From Harmothoe impar (Eukaryota; Annelida; Polychaeta; Phyllodocida; Polynoidae), in contig OX381721.1 in assembly GCA_947462335.1 (NCBI GenBank), positions 35,452,303 through 35,516,302 on the forward strand: a stretch of DNA of 64,000 bases, in the 5' to 3' direction. Position numbers and translations under genes: made by a program. Of the stretch, positions 32,389 to 41,680 are shown piece after piece. Below the pieces are notes generated by a model, which was not told where the DNA came from, searched no databases, and was given only the letters and a program-made list of their open reading frames with translations. The first letter of the stretch is position 1; each line of letters opens with the position of its first letter.

Positions 32389-34368
32389 GGGTAGTCCATA
32401 AATGATGTCACGCCCTAGGGGGGGAGGGGGGGTCAGAAATTTGTGACAAAACGTGACAAGGGGGGGAGGGGGGGTTGGCATGTGCATGATGTCACGTTTT
32501 GAAAAAAAACCACTTTTTTTATGTCTGCAACGTGTGAAGTTTACTGATCTTGCATTACTGGTACTATTTATACCACAGCTGTCTCAAATATCTAAGGTTT
32601 TACCTACCCAATCTCATTAATAGCAAAAGGAAACAGGATTTGATCGAAATAGAAATAATTTTGTTCCATGTCATTGGAGTGCGATACCTAATAGTGGATC
32701 TAAGATTATCAATTAAAGACTGGGCAACAAACCCCTACCTCTACCAGAATTACCGTGAAATATAGCATATTGTACCATCATGATAATGCATTGGAGTGCA
32801 CCTCAGAAGTTTTGTCCCCCCCCCCCCCGGCCCTTTTGTAAGAGAGGCAGTATTCAAGGCAGATGACACCTAGCTCTGGTAATGTTAAGTGTGAGTCTTA
32901 ACCAAGTCTTAACCCTTGGGCAGTGTCTGAAAAACAGCTGTTGCCATTGGGCAGCACCAGTGCTGCCTAGGCTGCACCCGGGCTTTGAGCAAATCCTATA
33001 AGCCACACACAAGATTTGAAAATAAAACGATTAAAAGTGTAGGAAGCAAATTCTTATTGGTGGAGGGTGTCTAAATTCTCTGATTTTATATAGGCCTACA
33101 TGTTGCCATCTAAATAGTTGCAACAATGCATGATTCCAATGACGCATGTAATTCTTTTTTTTTGGGGGGGGGGCATTTCTCAAAATTCGAGTGTAGTGGG
33201 GGTTGGGAGGGTGAGATTATTTTCGGTTAATTAGTGGGAGGGGGTTAGAAAGAAATTGTGGTTTCTGTCATGGGGAAATCCACCAAGCCACCCCCCCCCC
33301 TCCCAGCTAGTAATTAGTGACTCAGCCCTTTGCAAAAAAGAGCAAAAATGCCGTAGCAAAGATGGGTACCTGCTCCATAGCAGAGCAGCAAAACACATGG
33401 GAACAAGCAGACCATTAGCGGCACCCTGATTGGTCTATCGGTGGTCACGTGACTTGCTAAGGTGGGCAGTCTTAGCAGTGCTAGTCCCCCTTTAAGATTG
33501 GGGGTATTTCTCAACATACCGTAAAACTTCGCTTATAGGTCGATTTTTATTTTAAATTTTGTTTTGCTATAGGTCGATTTTTTCCCTCCAAAGTCCAATT
33601 CGACTTATAAGTGAGGTTTTGAAAAAATATAAACTTTTTAGGGGCCTAAAAATATTAACTCTAAATACTGTTAAATACACTTTTTTAGGGGGTTATTTTC
33701 CTCTATAAAACCTGCTTATTTCTCTATAAGTAGGGGTCCGTCGTAATAAGGGCAGAATATCATAAATACTACTCAATTTGGCCAGGCAAAGGATGCTGTA
33801 GAGGGGACCGGTGGGGTCTAGCCCTCCAAAAAATTCTCAAACTCCAATTCGACCTATAAGTGAGGTTTTCCAAAAGTTTAATGTATTTTGCTATAGGTCG
33901 ATTTTTTTCCCCTCAAAATTGCAATTCGACCTATAAGTGGGGTCGACTTACAAACAAGGTTTTACGGTACCTTCATAAGGTTACATTGTCCAAAAACGGG
34001 GGTTTCTTTTTTTTTATCCTTTGGCTGATGGGAGATTTTAGTAACCAGCGGAGTTGTGTATAATAGCTTTTCCCCCTCTATCCACCCAAAATATTTACTG
34101 TAAATGCCTGTAATCCAAGTTATCAAAATGAGGTGGCCTCTACCCGGTATAGAAGTATCTATTGATATCAAGTATTAATTTGATTGGGTTTTCCTCATGG
34201 GACCGGGTACCTGTTTTAATTTACAATCAAGGAGGGGGGGGTAGCTGCTTGTGTGACGTCACGCCTGGAGGGGGGGTCAAGCAAAACGTGACAAAGCGTG
34301 ACATGGGGGGGAGGGGGGGTCAAAAAAGGGCCAAAAAAGCGTGACATCATTTATGGACGGCCCCTCCA
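32389..34368. mobile_element. Non-autonomous element in the DARS1 3' region
   Basis: Inverted ends GTCCATAAATGATGTCACG (32395) and CGTGACATCATTTATGGAC are capped by GGGG and CCCC. Inner GTGACAA words with poly-G lie near both ends. TCC flanks both sides. The element begins 33 bp after the DARS1 stop, so it forms or displaces the 3' UTR. No transposase recognised; a MITE is nested at 33519-33967. Confidence 0.7.
33519..33967. repeat. MITE, CCGTAAAAC family, nested, TA target
   Basis: Starts CCGTAAAACTTCGCTTATAG and ends ACAAACAAGGTTTTACGG, flanked by TA at 33517-33518 and 33968-33969. The word CTATAGGTCGATTTTT is repeated inside. Confidence 0.85.
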
Positions 34369-34548
34369 CGTGGGGGCCCGAGGAGCCCTCAGCCTCCACG
34401 TGGGGGCCCGAGGAGCCCTCAGCCTCCACGCGGGGGCCCGAGGAGCCCTCAGCCTCCACGTGGGGGCCCGAGGAGCCCTCAGCCTCCAAGTGGGGGCCCG
34501 AGAAGCCCTCAGCCCCCACGTGGGGGCCCGAGGAGCCCTCAGCCTCCA
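34369..34548. repeat. 30-bp tandem repeat, six copies
   Basis: Six units of CCTCCACGTGGGGGCCCGAG then GAGCCCTCAG. The length of 30 keeps frames open on both strands (for example 34341-34691), but the products are pure repeat. Confidence 0.95.
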
Positions 34549-34639
34549 CACGGACCAGCTTCCACCCAGACCAGCCTCAACCCTCTAAGGACAGCAACGT
34601 GCCTCAAGGCGCCATCTTTATTTCTGACACTTTCCGGGC

Positions 34640-34765
34640 TTGTATCAAGCTGTCGGGTAGCATGATGTGTGGATGCAGCACCATGGAGTAACGCTGCTGC
34701 ATTCATGCATCATGCCAGCAAAAGGGCATGATGCATTAAAGCACTGCGCTGCCCTCAAAGGGTTA
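34640..34765. repeat. Dispersed GCATGATGCATGC-type repeat, second copy
   Basis: Shares GGGCATGATGCATTAAAGCA and CTGCGCTGCCCT with 5000-5030. Confidence 0.6.
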
Positions 34766-35326
34766 AAGACCACTACAATATGTGCTTTCATCAATCAGTA
34801 ATTGCCTACACCAGGACAAAGTGTGTGTGTGTGTGAGTTGTTCTCGGCATGACCGAAAAATGTTGTGGAGGGTATTAAATTGTGATATGTACAAGAGACG
34901 ATTTGTGAAATGATTATAGTCTATGAATATATGGTATGTGTCCCTTGTTAAAGAGTTAACACTTTACAGACGATCTTAGTCATCAGGTCATTAATCTACT
35001 AGTTTTCTAAAGGCAAATAAACACTTGAGCTTACAAACGAAACCCCCTTTGTTGGTGTTGCTGGATGAAGTTGTAAAGGTTGCAGACTGGTGCTTAATGT
35101 TAAGTTATTGAACTCTGTAGATGTAGTAGTATTTCTGTAATAGTCTTCCGATTGTGAGTGCTACCTATTTGGATTATTTACAGATTCCTCCCCACTTTTC
35201 CCGTTAGGTTGCACGCTTTGTTCATGGTATTATTTGGTTATTAAAATCACACCCGTTAAGAATACAAAGGGGACATGAAGTAGTGTGATATTTATATAGG
35301 ATAAGGACGTGTGTGTTATAATACAG

Positions 35327-35605
35327 ATGGTTTGTGCTAAGGGAACATTCACAAATGATGTCATCTATATTTGGGACCTTTTCCAAGAGTCCCTTATCAT
35401 TTTAGGCCAATTGCCTGAAACGAATATATTATATATGGCCCAGGTAGAATTCGCCACTGGTCTCCCAAGCGGGGACATTATCTGTGAATGTTCCCCAAGC
35501 CTTGTGGTGGTGGAGAGAGATAATCATAACTTGCTCAACGTCCTGGCTAATGTTTCTGAAGATGACCCCGTGAGATTTATCCCGCCGTCTAGACTTGTAC
35601 TGTAA
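35327..35605 (+). CDS. Unrecognised 92-codon ORF
   Basis: From ATG at 35327 the frame encodes MVCAKGTFTNDVIYIWDLFQ... ending PPSRLVL. It is not low complexity, but I recognise no domain. TATAATACAG directly precedes the ATG, so it could be an exon of something unseen or chance. The sequence after the stop resembles the AACTTG..GAGACT minisatellite of intron 11. Confidence 0.2.
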   Translation: MVCAKGTFTNDVIYIWDLFQESLIILGQLPETNILYMAQVEFATGLPSGDIICECSPSLVVVERDNHNLLNVLANVSEDDPVRFIPPSRLVL

Positions 35606-35778
35606 CTTGTTAAACGTGAGACTCTCGACTCAGGGATGGATCCTCCTCATACCGACCACTGTGTCTACTAACCGCATTATACTGAGAGTGCTAAGTGACA
35701 TGTTAACCAAGTAACCATGGCTACAATAAAAAGTAATCTTTTATACCTAATACTTTCTGTTGGTTTCTTACATGTGAC

Positions 35779-35848
35779 ATTCCAACTCACCGGCACCGTA
35801 ATTAGTGCCGGGGAACCTGGGAGAAGACACAACCGGAAGTGGTCAGTT
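35779..35848 (+). repeat. DIRS left inverted terminal repeat
   Basis: Starts ATTCCAACTCACCGGCACCG. The inner part GGGAGAAGACACAACCGGAA, then GTGGTCAGTT, is matched in inverse orientation at 40895-40925. Confidence 0.85.
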
Positions 35849-35888
35849 TAGCGCGGCACGTTTGAAGAAGCAGGTCGTGTGTAGCAGG

Positions 35889-36033
35889 GTGAGTAGAATG
35901 TTGATTTACAAGTTTACATTTTACTCGTTTATGATTTATTTATATTTCAATTTTGAAATTGACTGAGCTCTACTGAAACCCTGTTAGCAGGGGTATTGTC
36001 TCGAGTCTAAACATCTATATTTGTGCATTTCAG
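35889..36033 (+). other. Candidate intron in the DIRS 5' leader
   Basis: Donor CAGG|GTGAGT at 35889 and acceptor TTTGTGCATTTCAG ending at 36033 would remove 145 bases of leader before ORF1. This is inferred from consensus only. Confidence 0.4.
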
Positions 36034-36087
36034 AGTCAAGACGGTCTGAATCTGCACGTGTCAAGCCGGTCTGCCGGTGACACTGAT

Positions 36088-37587
36088 ATGGCTACAAGTA
36101 GCATGGAGTCTGTTAAATCCATTGGAGAACAGACACAGTTACTTCAGGACATATTCCAATCTGGTCAAGCAAATGACAGTCAGGAAATGCCACATTTGTC
36201 GCCTGAAGGAAGGGGCCGACATAGCTTCAACCTGGCCGACCAAGATGGCGGCGGGTCCGGGGCCGGTGACACCGGCTCGAGTAAAGCTGTTGCCGGCAAT
36301 GAGAAGCAGGAAGGCCCGCAAGGCCGGAGGGGCCGGAGACGGTCTCGGTCTCCGTCTAGGTCTCAGTCAAGAGATGGGTCCGTCACTCGTTATAAGGACC
36401 AAGATAGACATACTTCTAAGGAGAAGGATGTTAGATGTAGTTCAAGAGACAGGCGTTCTCATTCTATGTCTTCTGAGGGTTCTCATGTTTCTCGAGATGA
36501 TTATAATCGGAAGAGACGTCGGTCAAGGTCACACTCCAATGAGCCTGACGTAGAAGATTATGCTCGCTTCAAACGTTTTCAACGTCTTAAGAAGAAGAGG
36601 CGCTTGAGTGGTGATGATCATCACCATGATGATGATTCTGATGTTTCTACTGGTTCTAAGAAATCCACTAGTTCTCGAAAATCCACCAGTTCTCGAAAGT
36701 CCAAAGAAAAGAAGAAGGAGAAGGAGGACGTTTTTGAAGGAGTCAAAGAGGGTGCATTCTCGGGGAAGGCGAAGGAGTTCATCGCTAAGACCAATGAAGC
36801 TCCAAGGTCACCAGCTGTTACCAAGTGTTTAGCAGCTTTGATTGACAGCATGATTGTGAAGAATGTTGATGAAAAGGAGGCTGTTGAACTTGCCACAAAG
36901 TATCCAGCACCTGAGAACATTAAGAATATGTTGGTTCCTGATTTAGAGTCGAGTATGAAACAGAGGAAGGATATTGAACAGCACCTAAAAACAGGGGATA
37001 TCCATGTACACATCACTCAGGATATTCTTCTATCAGCGTTGACAGCTATGATGCCTGTTTGTGAACTGATTATCAACAGGGGTGCAGAAGGTGATGATGA
37101 ACTCAACACGGCAGGAACTGAGCTCTTTGATAGTTGCAGGTTGTTGGCTTATGCGAACAACAATTTAGTGAGGAGACGTCGGGAAGCTCTACGACATAAA
37201 CTTCTTAAGGAGGTTGCTGATTCAGTAGTCACTGCTCCTTTAGGAGGCAAGTTCCTATTTGGTGCTAAGTCGAAGGATAACTTTGTTGAGAAAAAACAAG
37301 AAAGAAGATTTGTGCAGGAAGTAATGGGACCTGACAAGAATGATCCAAAGTCTCAGAAGAAGCCTCAGGCTAGTAGTTACAGAGGTGGTGCCAACAGGAG
37401 TCGCGGCACTACTCACAGAGGGGGGTTTCACAGAAACCAACCTTTTCCTCCAGGTACAAGAGTTCCGTACGAGTCTTACGACCCATACAAGAGTTACCAG
37501 AAGAAGAATCAGAACCAGAACAACTACCAGAACCAGAACTACCAGAACCAGAACCGAGGAGGGTACCGCGGAGGAAAGAAGTCCTAG
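36088..37587 (+). CDS. DIRS ORF1, gag-like protein
   Basis: 499 residues from the first ATG at 36088; the open frame extends upstream without ATG. The N-terminal third is rich in Arg-Ser dipeptides (RRGRRRSRSPSRSQSRDGS) like SR proteins. A middle, more globular part (about residues 215-430) contains a helix-rich stretch ending GAKSKDNFVEKKQERRFVQE. The C-terminus is RGG-, Asn- and Gln-rich and ends RGGYRGGKKS, suggesting RNA binding. This position and composition fit the structural ORF of DIRS elements. No zinc knuckle is visible. The RT frame overlaps its 3' end. Confidence 0.8.
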   Translation: MATSSMESVKSIGEQTQLLQDIFQSGQANDSQEMPHLSPEGRGRHSFNLADQDGGGSGAGDTGSSKAVAGNEKQEGPQGRRGRRRSRSPSRSQSRDGSVTRYKDQDRHTSKEKDVRCSSRDRRSHSMSSEGSHVSRDDYNRKRRRSRSHSNEPDVEDYARFKRFQRLKKKRRLSGDDHHHDDDSDVSTGSKKSTSSRKSTSSRKSKEKKKEKEDVFEGVKEGAFSGKAKEFIAKTNEAPRSPAVTKCLAALIDSMIVKNVDEKEAVELATKYPAPENIKNMLVPDLESSMKQRKDIEQHLKTGDIHVHITQDILLSALTAMMPVCELIINRGAEGDDELNTAGTELFDSCRLLAYANNNLVRRRREALRHKLLKEVADSVVTAPLGGKFLFGAKSKDNFVEKKQERRFVQEVMGPDKNDPKSQKKPQASSYRGGANRSRGTTHRGGFHRNQPFPPGTRVPYESYDPYKSYQKKNQNQNNYQNQNYQNQNRGGYRGGKKS

Positions 37588-37604
37588 ACAATGTAAGTGT
37601 CACC

Positions 37605-39506
37605 TTGGCACAGGACTTACAATTTGTGCATACACCGTCTAACTTTATAGCTGGACAAACAGCTGATTATGTTGAACAGTGGCAGTCGTTGACTTCTGAT
37701 CAATGGATTATCAATAATGTTCAGGGTATTATTATTCCGTTTACTGAGGAGCCTATTCAGTTATCAGTACCTTTTCCTTATCGTTTGTCTAAAGCTGAGA
37801 AGTTGACTGTGAATGCAGAAATTGATTCCATGTTGTTAAAGGGTGTGATAGAAGAAGCGGTCTCAGAGCCGGGTGAATGGATTTCTAACATCTTTGTGGT
37901 ACCAAAACCAGATGGTGCAGGTCGTATTATACTAGATCTCACTCAACTTAATAAGTTGGTTGAATACCAGCATTTTAAGATGGACTCTTTAAATACAGCA
38001 AAGGAGTTATTAGTGAAGGATGCGTTCATGGCATCAGTTGACCTAAAAGATGCTTATTATTCGTTCAAAATTCGGGTTTGTGATAGAAAGTACTTGAAAT
38101 TCTATTGGAATCATAGATTTTACCAGTATACAGTGTTACCAAATGGGTTGTCTTGTGCGCCAAGGGTGTTCACTAAGTTATTGGCGCCGGTATTCTCTAA
38201 AATACGTGAAGCTGGTGGTGAGGCTTTCTATTATATTGATGACTCGTTTATTATGGCACCAACTGAGTTGGAATGTTATAATACAGTGAAGAGGTTAACT
38301 GCTCTGTTAGACAGTCTTGGGTTGGTAGTACATCCTGATAAATCAGTTCTGAAACCTACTCAAAAATTGAAGTTTTTGGGGTTCTGGCTTGATTCAACAA
38401 AAATGGAAGTTTCTGTGTCGGATCCAAAAATTGAAAAATTACAGACAGAGTGTTTGAAGCTTCTGGATGCAGATTCACCTACTATTAGGCAAGTTGCTGG
38501 TGTAGTAGGACTTATGGTGTCATGTACTCCTGGTGTAGACTATGGTTTTGCTCATGTCAAGGCTTTAGAAAGAGAAAAGAATATTGCCTTGGCGTCAAGG
38601 GGATATAGGTATGACTCTACTATGTGGGTGTCAAACAAGGCTAGAGAAGATATATTCTGGTGGTTAGAAAATATCAATGGATCAGTCAAGAAAATTAGAC
38701 CTGACTCACCTGAATTGTATATTTCAACTGATGCTAGTCTGAAAGGTTGGGGTGCTTGTTTTGGTTCTAAAACTTCAGGAGGAAGATGGAGGAAGAAAGA
38801 GGTCAAGCATATCAATGTGATGGAACTCATGGCTATTCTGTTTGCTCTTAAATGTTTAAGAGGCATCAGAAATACCCACATACATATTAGAACTGATAAT
38901 ACTACAGCTCTAAATTATGTAAAGAAGATGGGAGGTCTAAGGTCAATTCAGTGTGATATTGTAGCCAGGAAGATCTGGCACTGGGCTGAGTTACGTAGCA
39001 ATTGGATCACCGTGTCGTACATTCAAGGAAAGCTGAATGTATTAGCAGATAAAGCGTCTAGGGTCTTTAAAGACAATCTGGAATGGAAATTACATGATAG
39101 AATTTTCAGGAGAATCTGTAAGTTGTTTGGTACTCCAAACATTGATTTGTTTGCTTCAAGAGTGAACAAGAAGTGTCCAATCTACTGTTCTTGGAAACAA
39201 GATCCAGATGCTACGTATCTAGATGCCTTCTCTCTTAATTGGGGAGGTTTACAAGCCTATGCTTTTCCACCTTTCAGCTTGGTGATGCGTGTAATCAACA
39301 AAGCAGTTCAAGACAAGCCACACAGTCTCGTCTTGGTAACGCCAAACTGGAAAACAAGACCCTGGTTCACAAGACTCAAGAGTTTAGCAAAGCGTCAGCT
39401 AACAATATCTCCAAAAAGAAACAATCTGTTACCAGCAGGGGAACAGGTAGACGAACAGTCGGTTCAATTCATAGGAAGAGTAGGGTTGACTATTTCACTG
39501 TTATAA
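37605..39506 (+). CDS. DIRS ORF2: reverse transcriptase, RNase H, methyltransferase-like
   Basis: Copies element RNA into DNA. The RT core contains SVDLKDAYYSFKI, LPNGLSCAPRVFTKL and YYIDDSF, the last carrying the catalytic Asp pair. RNase H follows with DASLKGWGACF, the Glu in INVMELMAIL and RTDNTTALNY. The C-terminal part NIDLFASRVNKKCP ... YAFPPFSLVMRV resembles the methyltransferase-like domain that follows RNase H in DIRS elements. There is no good ATG: the coordinate given is a TTG, and the frame is open from 37335, overlapping ORF1 by about 250 nt in the -1 frame. Frameshift or reinitiation may therefore be used. The last ~270 nt overlap the YR frame. No stops interrupt it. Confidence 0.93.
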   Translation: MAQDLQFVHTPSNFIAGQTADYVEQWQSLTSDQWIINNVQGIIIPFTEEPIQLSVPFPYRLSKAEKLTVNAEIDSMLLKGVIEEAVSEPGEWISNIFVVPKPDGAGRIILDLTQLNKLVEYQHFKMDSLNTAKELLVKDAFMASVDLKDAYYSFKIRVCDRKYLKFYWNHRFYQYTVLPNGLSCAPRVFTKLLAPVFSKIREAGGEAFYYIDDSFIMAPTELECYNTVKRLTALLDSLGLVVHPDKSVLKPTQKLKFLGFWLDSTKMEVSVSDPKIEKLQTECLKLLDADSPTIRQVAGVVGLMVSCTPGVDYGFAHVKALEREKNIALASRGYRYDSTMWVSNKAREDIFWWLENINGSVKKIRPDSPELYISTDASLKGWGACFGSKTSGGRWRKKEVKHINVMELMAILFALKCLRGIRNTHIHIRTDNTTALNYVKKMGGLRSIQCDIVARKIWHWAELRSNWITVSYIQGKLNVLADKASRVFKDNLEWKLHDRIFRRICKLFGTPNIDLFASRVNKKCPIYCSWKQDPDATYLDAFSLNWGGLQAYAFPPFSLVMRVINKAVQDKPHSLVLVTPNWKTRPWFTRLKSLAKRQLTISPKRNNLLPAGEQVDEQSVQFIGRVGLTISLL

Positions 39507-40510
39507 GAGATAACCTGGTTCATGAACAAGGTTGTGATAAGAAAACTGCTGATTTCTTGATGACAAGTTGGGTAGATGGTACACAAAAGGTATACAATAC
39601 CTATTTGCATAAATGGAACACATTCTGTATTATCAATAGGGTGAACATGTGGAGACCTACTGTTTTTCAGGTGTGCAAGTTTATCAGATCTCTAGATGAG
39701 AAGAAACTGTCATTCGGAGCGGTGAATGCCGCTAGATGTGCATTATCGGTTCTTTTGCCCACTTTAGAGAATGGTAATACTATTGGAAAGCATTACTGGG
39801 TTTGTCAAGCAGTAAAAGCTGTGTATAGGAAAAGGCCCCCAGTTCCTAAATATCCTACATTTTGGGACGTTTCTATTGTTTTCAACATGTTGATAAAATG
39901 GGGAAAGAATGAATTCTTGTCGTTTGAACATTTGGCAAAGAAATTGGTGATCCTCATTCTTCTGATCACAGGGCAAAGAGGACAATTGATTCCAGCATTG
40001 TTGCTGAGTGAACTCACTTGGACAGACACAGGGTGTGCAAGATTTCAATTGAAAACATTGATGAAGACGGCTAAGCTAGGTCAACCGTTACAGGTGGTGG
40101 TATTGGAACCTTATCCAAAACAGGAATTGATTTGTGTTGTCAAAACCTTGAAGGCTTATGTTAAAGCTTCAAAGGGTCTTAGAGTTAAGGAAATAGAAGG
40201 TAAGATTGTCAAGTATGACAAGCTAATGTTGTCGTTCAAGTCACCAAACAAACCGATTGGTAGGAATTCTGTATCTAGGTGGGTACTTTGGATTCTAAGG
40301 AAAGCAAAGATAGACAAGAGGTTCCGAGCGCATTCTACAAGAGGTGCGGGAACATCCAAGGCTTCAACGTTGGGAGTTGGTGTTAATGAACTCCTAAAAT
40401 ATGGCTCATGGCGCTGTGAAAAGACCATGGCAAGACATTATAACAAAAAGGTTGAGACAAAGATCTCAGGTTCATCAGTGGCACAAGCCATACTTAATGA
40501 TGTAAGGTAA
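39239..40510 (+). CDS. DIRS ORF3: tyrosine recombinase (YR)
   Basis: Integrates the circular DNA intermediate. Catalytic residues are visible: Arg in LITGQRGQLIPALL, His-x-x-Arg in AHSTRGAGTSKA, Trp in KYGSWRCEKT and the nucleophile Tyr in MARHYNKKVE, in the order of phage-integrase-type recombinases. The N-terminal helical DNA-binding part (DYFTVIRDNLVHEQGCDKKT...) precedes them. The frame overlaps ORF2, begins at TTG 39239 and has its first ATG only inside the recombinase at about 39560, so its true start is unclear. It ends 140 bases before the internal complementary region. Confidence 0.93.
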   Translation: MGRFTSLCFSTFQLGDACNQQSSSRQATQSRLGNAKLENKTLVHKTQEFSKASANNISKKKQSVTSRGTGRRTVGSIHRKSRVDYFTVIRDNLVHEQGCDKKTADFLMTSWVDGTQKVYNTYLHKWNTFCIINRVNMWRPTVFQVCKFIRSLDEKKLSFGAVNAARCALSVLLPTLENGNTIGKHYWVCQAVKAVYRKRPPVPKYPTFWDVSIVFNMLIKWGKNEFLSFEHLAKKLVILILLITGQRGQLIPALLLSELTWTDTGCARFQLKTLMKTAKLGQPLQVVVLEPYPKQELICVVKTLKAYVKASKGLRVKEIEGKIVKYDKLMLSFKSPNKPIGRNSVSRWVLWILRKAKIDKRFRAHSTRGAGTSKASTLGVGVNELLKYGSWRCEKTMARHYNKKVETKISGSSVAQAILNDVR

Positions 40511-40650
40511 ATTGTGACGATTTCGGTCACTGAAAGTGATAAGAATGTGATAAGCTTTTGCTAATTATTTAATTGAAATAAAGTTTCTGTTACAAGGTTA
40601 CTTTGTTTTCAATCATGTCTTTTTATGGCTATACCTGTAAAGCTTTAAAG

Positions 40651-40790
40651 TTCTCCCAGGTTCCCCGGCACTAATTACGGTGCCGGTGAGTTGGAATATA
40701 TGATTACACCAACAACTTACTTGTTGTGCAGGGGAATCGTTGTTCCAACGAGGCAGGCACTGTATTAGTGCCCTGGGGGACATGGGCCCA
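40651..40790 (+). repeat. DIRS internal complementary region
   Basis: 40651-40697 is the inverse complement of the left end (35779-35825). 40695-40786 is the inverse complement of the right end (about 40925-41013). The two meet at GTTGGAATATATGATTAC, which would be the joined ends of the circular form. Only minor mismatches are seen. Confidence 0.88.
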
Positions 40791-40894
40791 CCCGCCTCCC
40801 TCTATGACAAGATTTTAAGAAAAATTTGAGTAAATTGTTTTTTAAAAATAGTTAGATTTATTACAGGTTATAGCCTTCGTGCCTTGCTACATTC

Positions 40895-41013
40895 AACTGA
40901 CCACTTCTGGTTGTGTCTTCTCCCATGTCCCCCAGGGCACTAATACAGTGCCTGCCTCGTTGGAACAACGATTCCCCTGCACAACAAATAAGTTGTTGGT
41001 GTAATCATATATT
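40895..41013 (-). repeat. DIRS right inverted terminal repeat
   Basis: Begins AACTGACCACTTCTGGTTGT, matching the inner left repeat in reverse, then diverges from it. Its outer 90 bp match the second half of the internal complementary region. It ends ATCATATATT. Confidence 0.85.
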
Positions 41014-41251
41014 TATAGGGTAGCTCGACCCAGTGTCAACGACGTACCCTGAGATGTCCACCTTAACTATGTAGGTATTTATGTATGGTATTGTCTCTAT
41101 TTGTACTTTGCTGGAAATAGTAACACTTAGAGTGTAAAGGAATACACAAAAGGAGGGCAGATCATGCATGAATGGCCATAATATGTTGTTGGACATGTCA
41201 AGGTACGTGATTGACTCTAGGTCAATCTACCCTACATTTCCCACTATAACT

Positions 41252-41426
41252 TCGGTAAATGTGTAGGAGCGGGATTTCTATCTTTTGGCTCATCTCATAG
41301 ATTCGATCATCCTGGATACGATCATCCGAGGTAGGCCTTCGGCCTACCTTCCTATGAAAAACTGAACCTTGAGTAAGTCTCACCTGCATAGTCAGTGGGA
41401 CATTAAACTACACAAACAAACAAAAA
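41252..41426 (+). repeat. SINE-like repeat, copy 3
   Basis: Same family as 18798-19030: TTCGGTAAATGTGTAGGAGC through ATTAAACTACACA and (CAAA)n. Confidence 0.6.
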
Positions 41427-41449
41427 TCATTATAACCCCCTCAAACTTA

Positions 41450-41680
41450 GGGAGTGGTCATTTTTTAACAACAGGGGGGGGTCGATGGATTTCCGCGCGA
41501 GCGGGCGAAATTTTTTTGGTCCCCCCCTCCAGCAGGTTGAAATTGAGCGCGGCCGAACCCTTTGAGCTATAATAATGTGCGGGCTTTTCCGCTAAAAAGG
41601 GGTGTAATTTTTTTGGCCCCCCCCCCAAATCCACCAACCCCCCCCCCCCCCCCCCCTGTTGTCAAAAAATTACCACTCCC
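41450..41680. repeat. Harbinger-like MITE, TTA target
   Basis: Ends GGGAGTGGTCATTTTTTAAC and GTCAAAAAATTACCACTCCC with poly-G and poly-C inward, flanked by TTA at 41447-41449 and 41681-41683. A short relative of 8605-9963. Confidence 0.85.

Larger units (their letters stand above)
35779..41013 (+). mobile_element. DIRS-type tyrosine-recombinase retrotransposon, apparently complete
   Basis: A 5.2 kb element. The inverted terminal repeats differ in their outer parts, and an internal complementary region (40651-40790) joins the complement of the left outer end to the complement of the right outer end, as in DIRS1. Three ORFs on the + strand encode a gag-like protein, RT/RNase H with a methyltransferase-like region, and a tyrosine recombinase. 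There is no integrase or target duplication, as expected for insertion by YR of a circular intermediate. All three frames are free of stops, suggesting recent activity. Confidence 0.92.

Noticed and set aside
36077..37016. Alternative-frame ORFs over DIRS ORF1
   Set aside because: They are shadows of the SR-rich ORF1. No conserved pattern is visible, whereas ORF1 has the expected position and composition.
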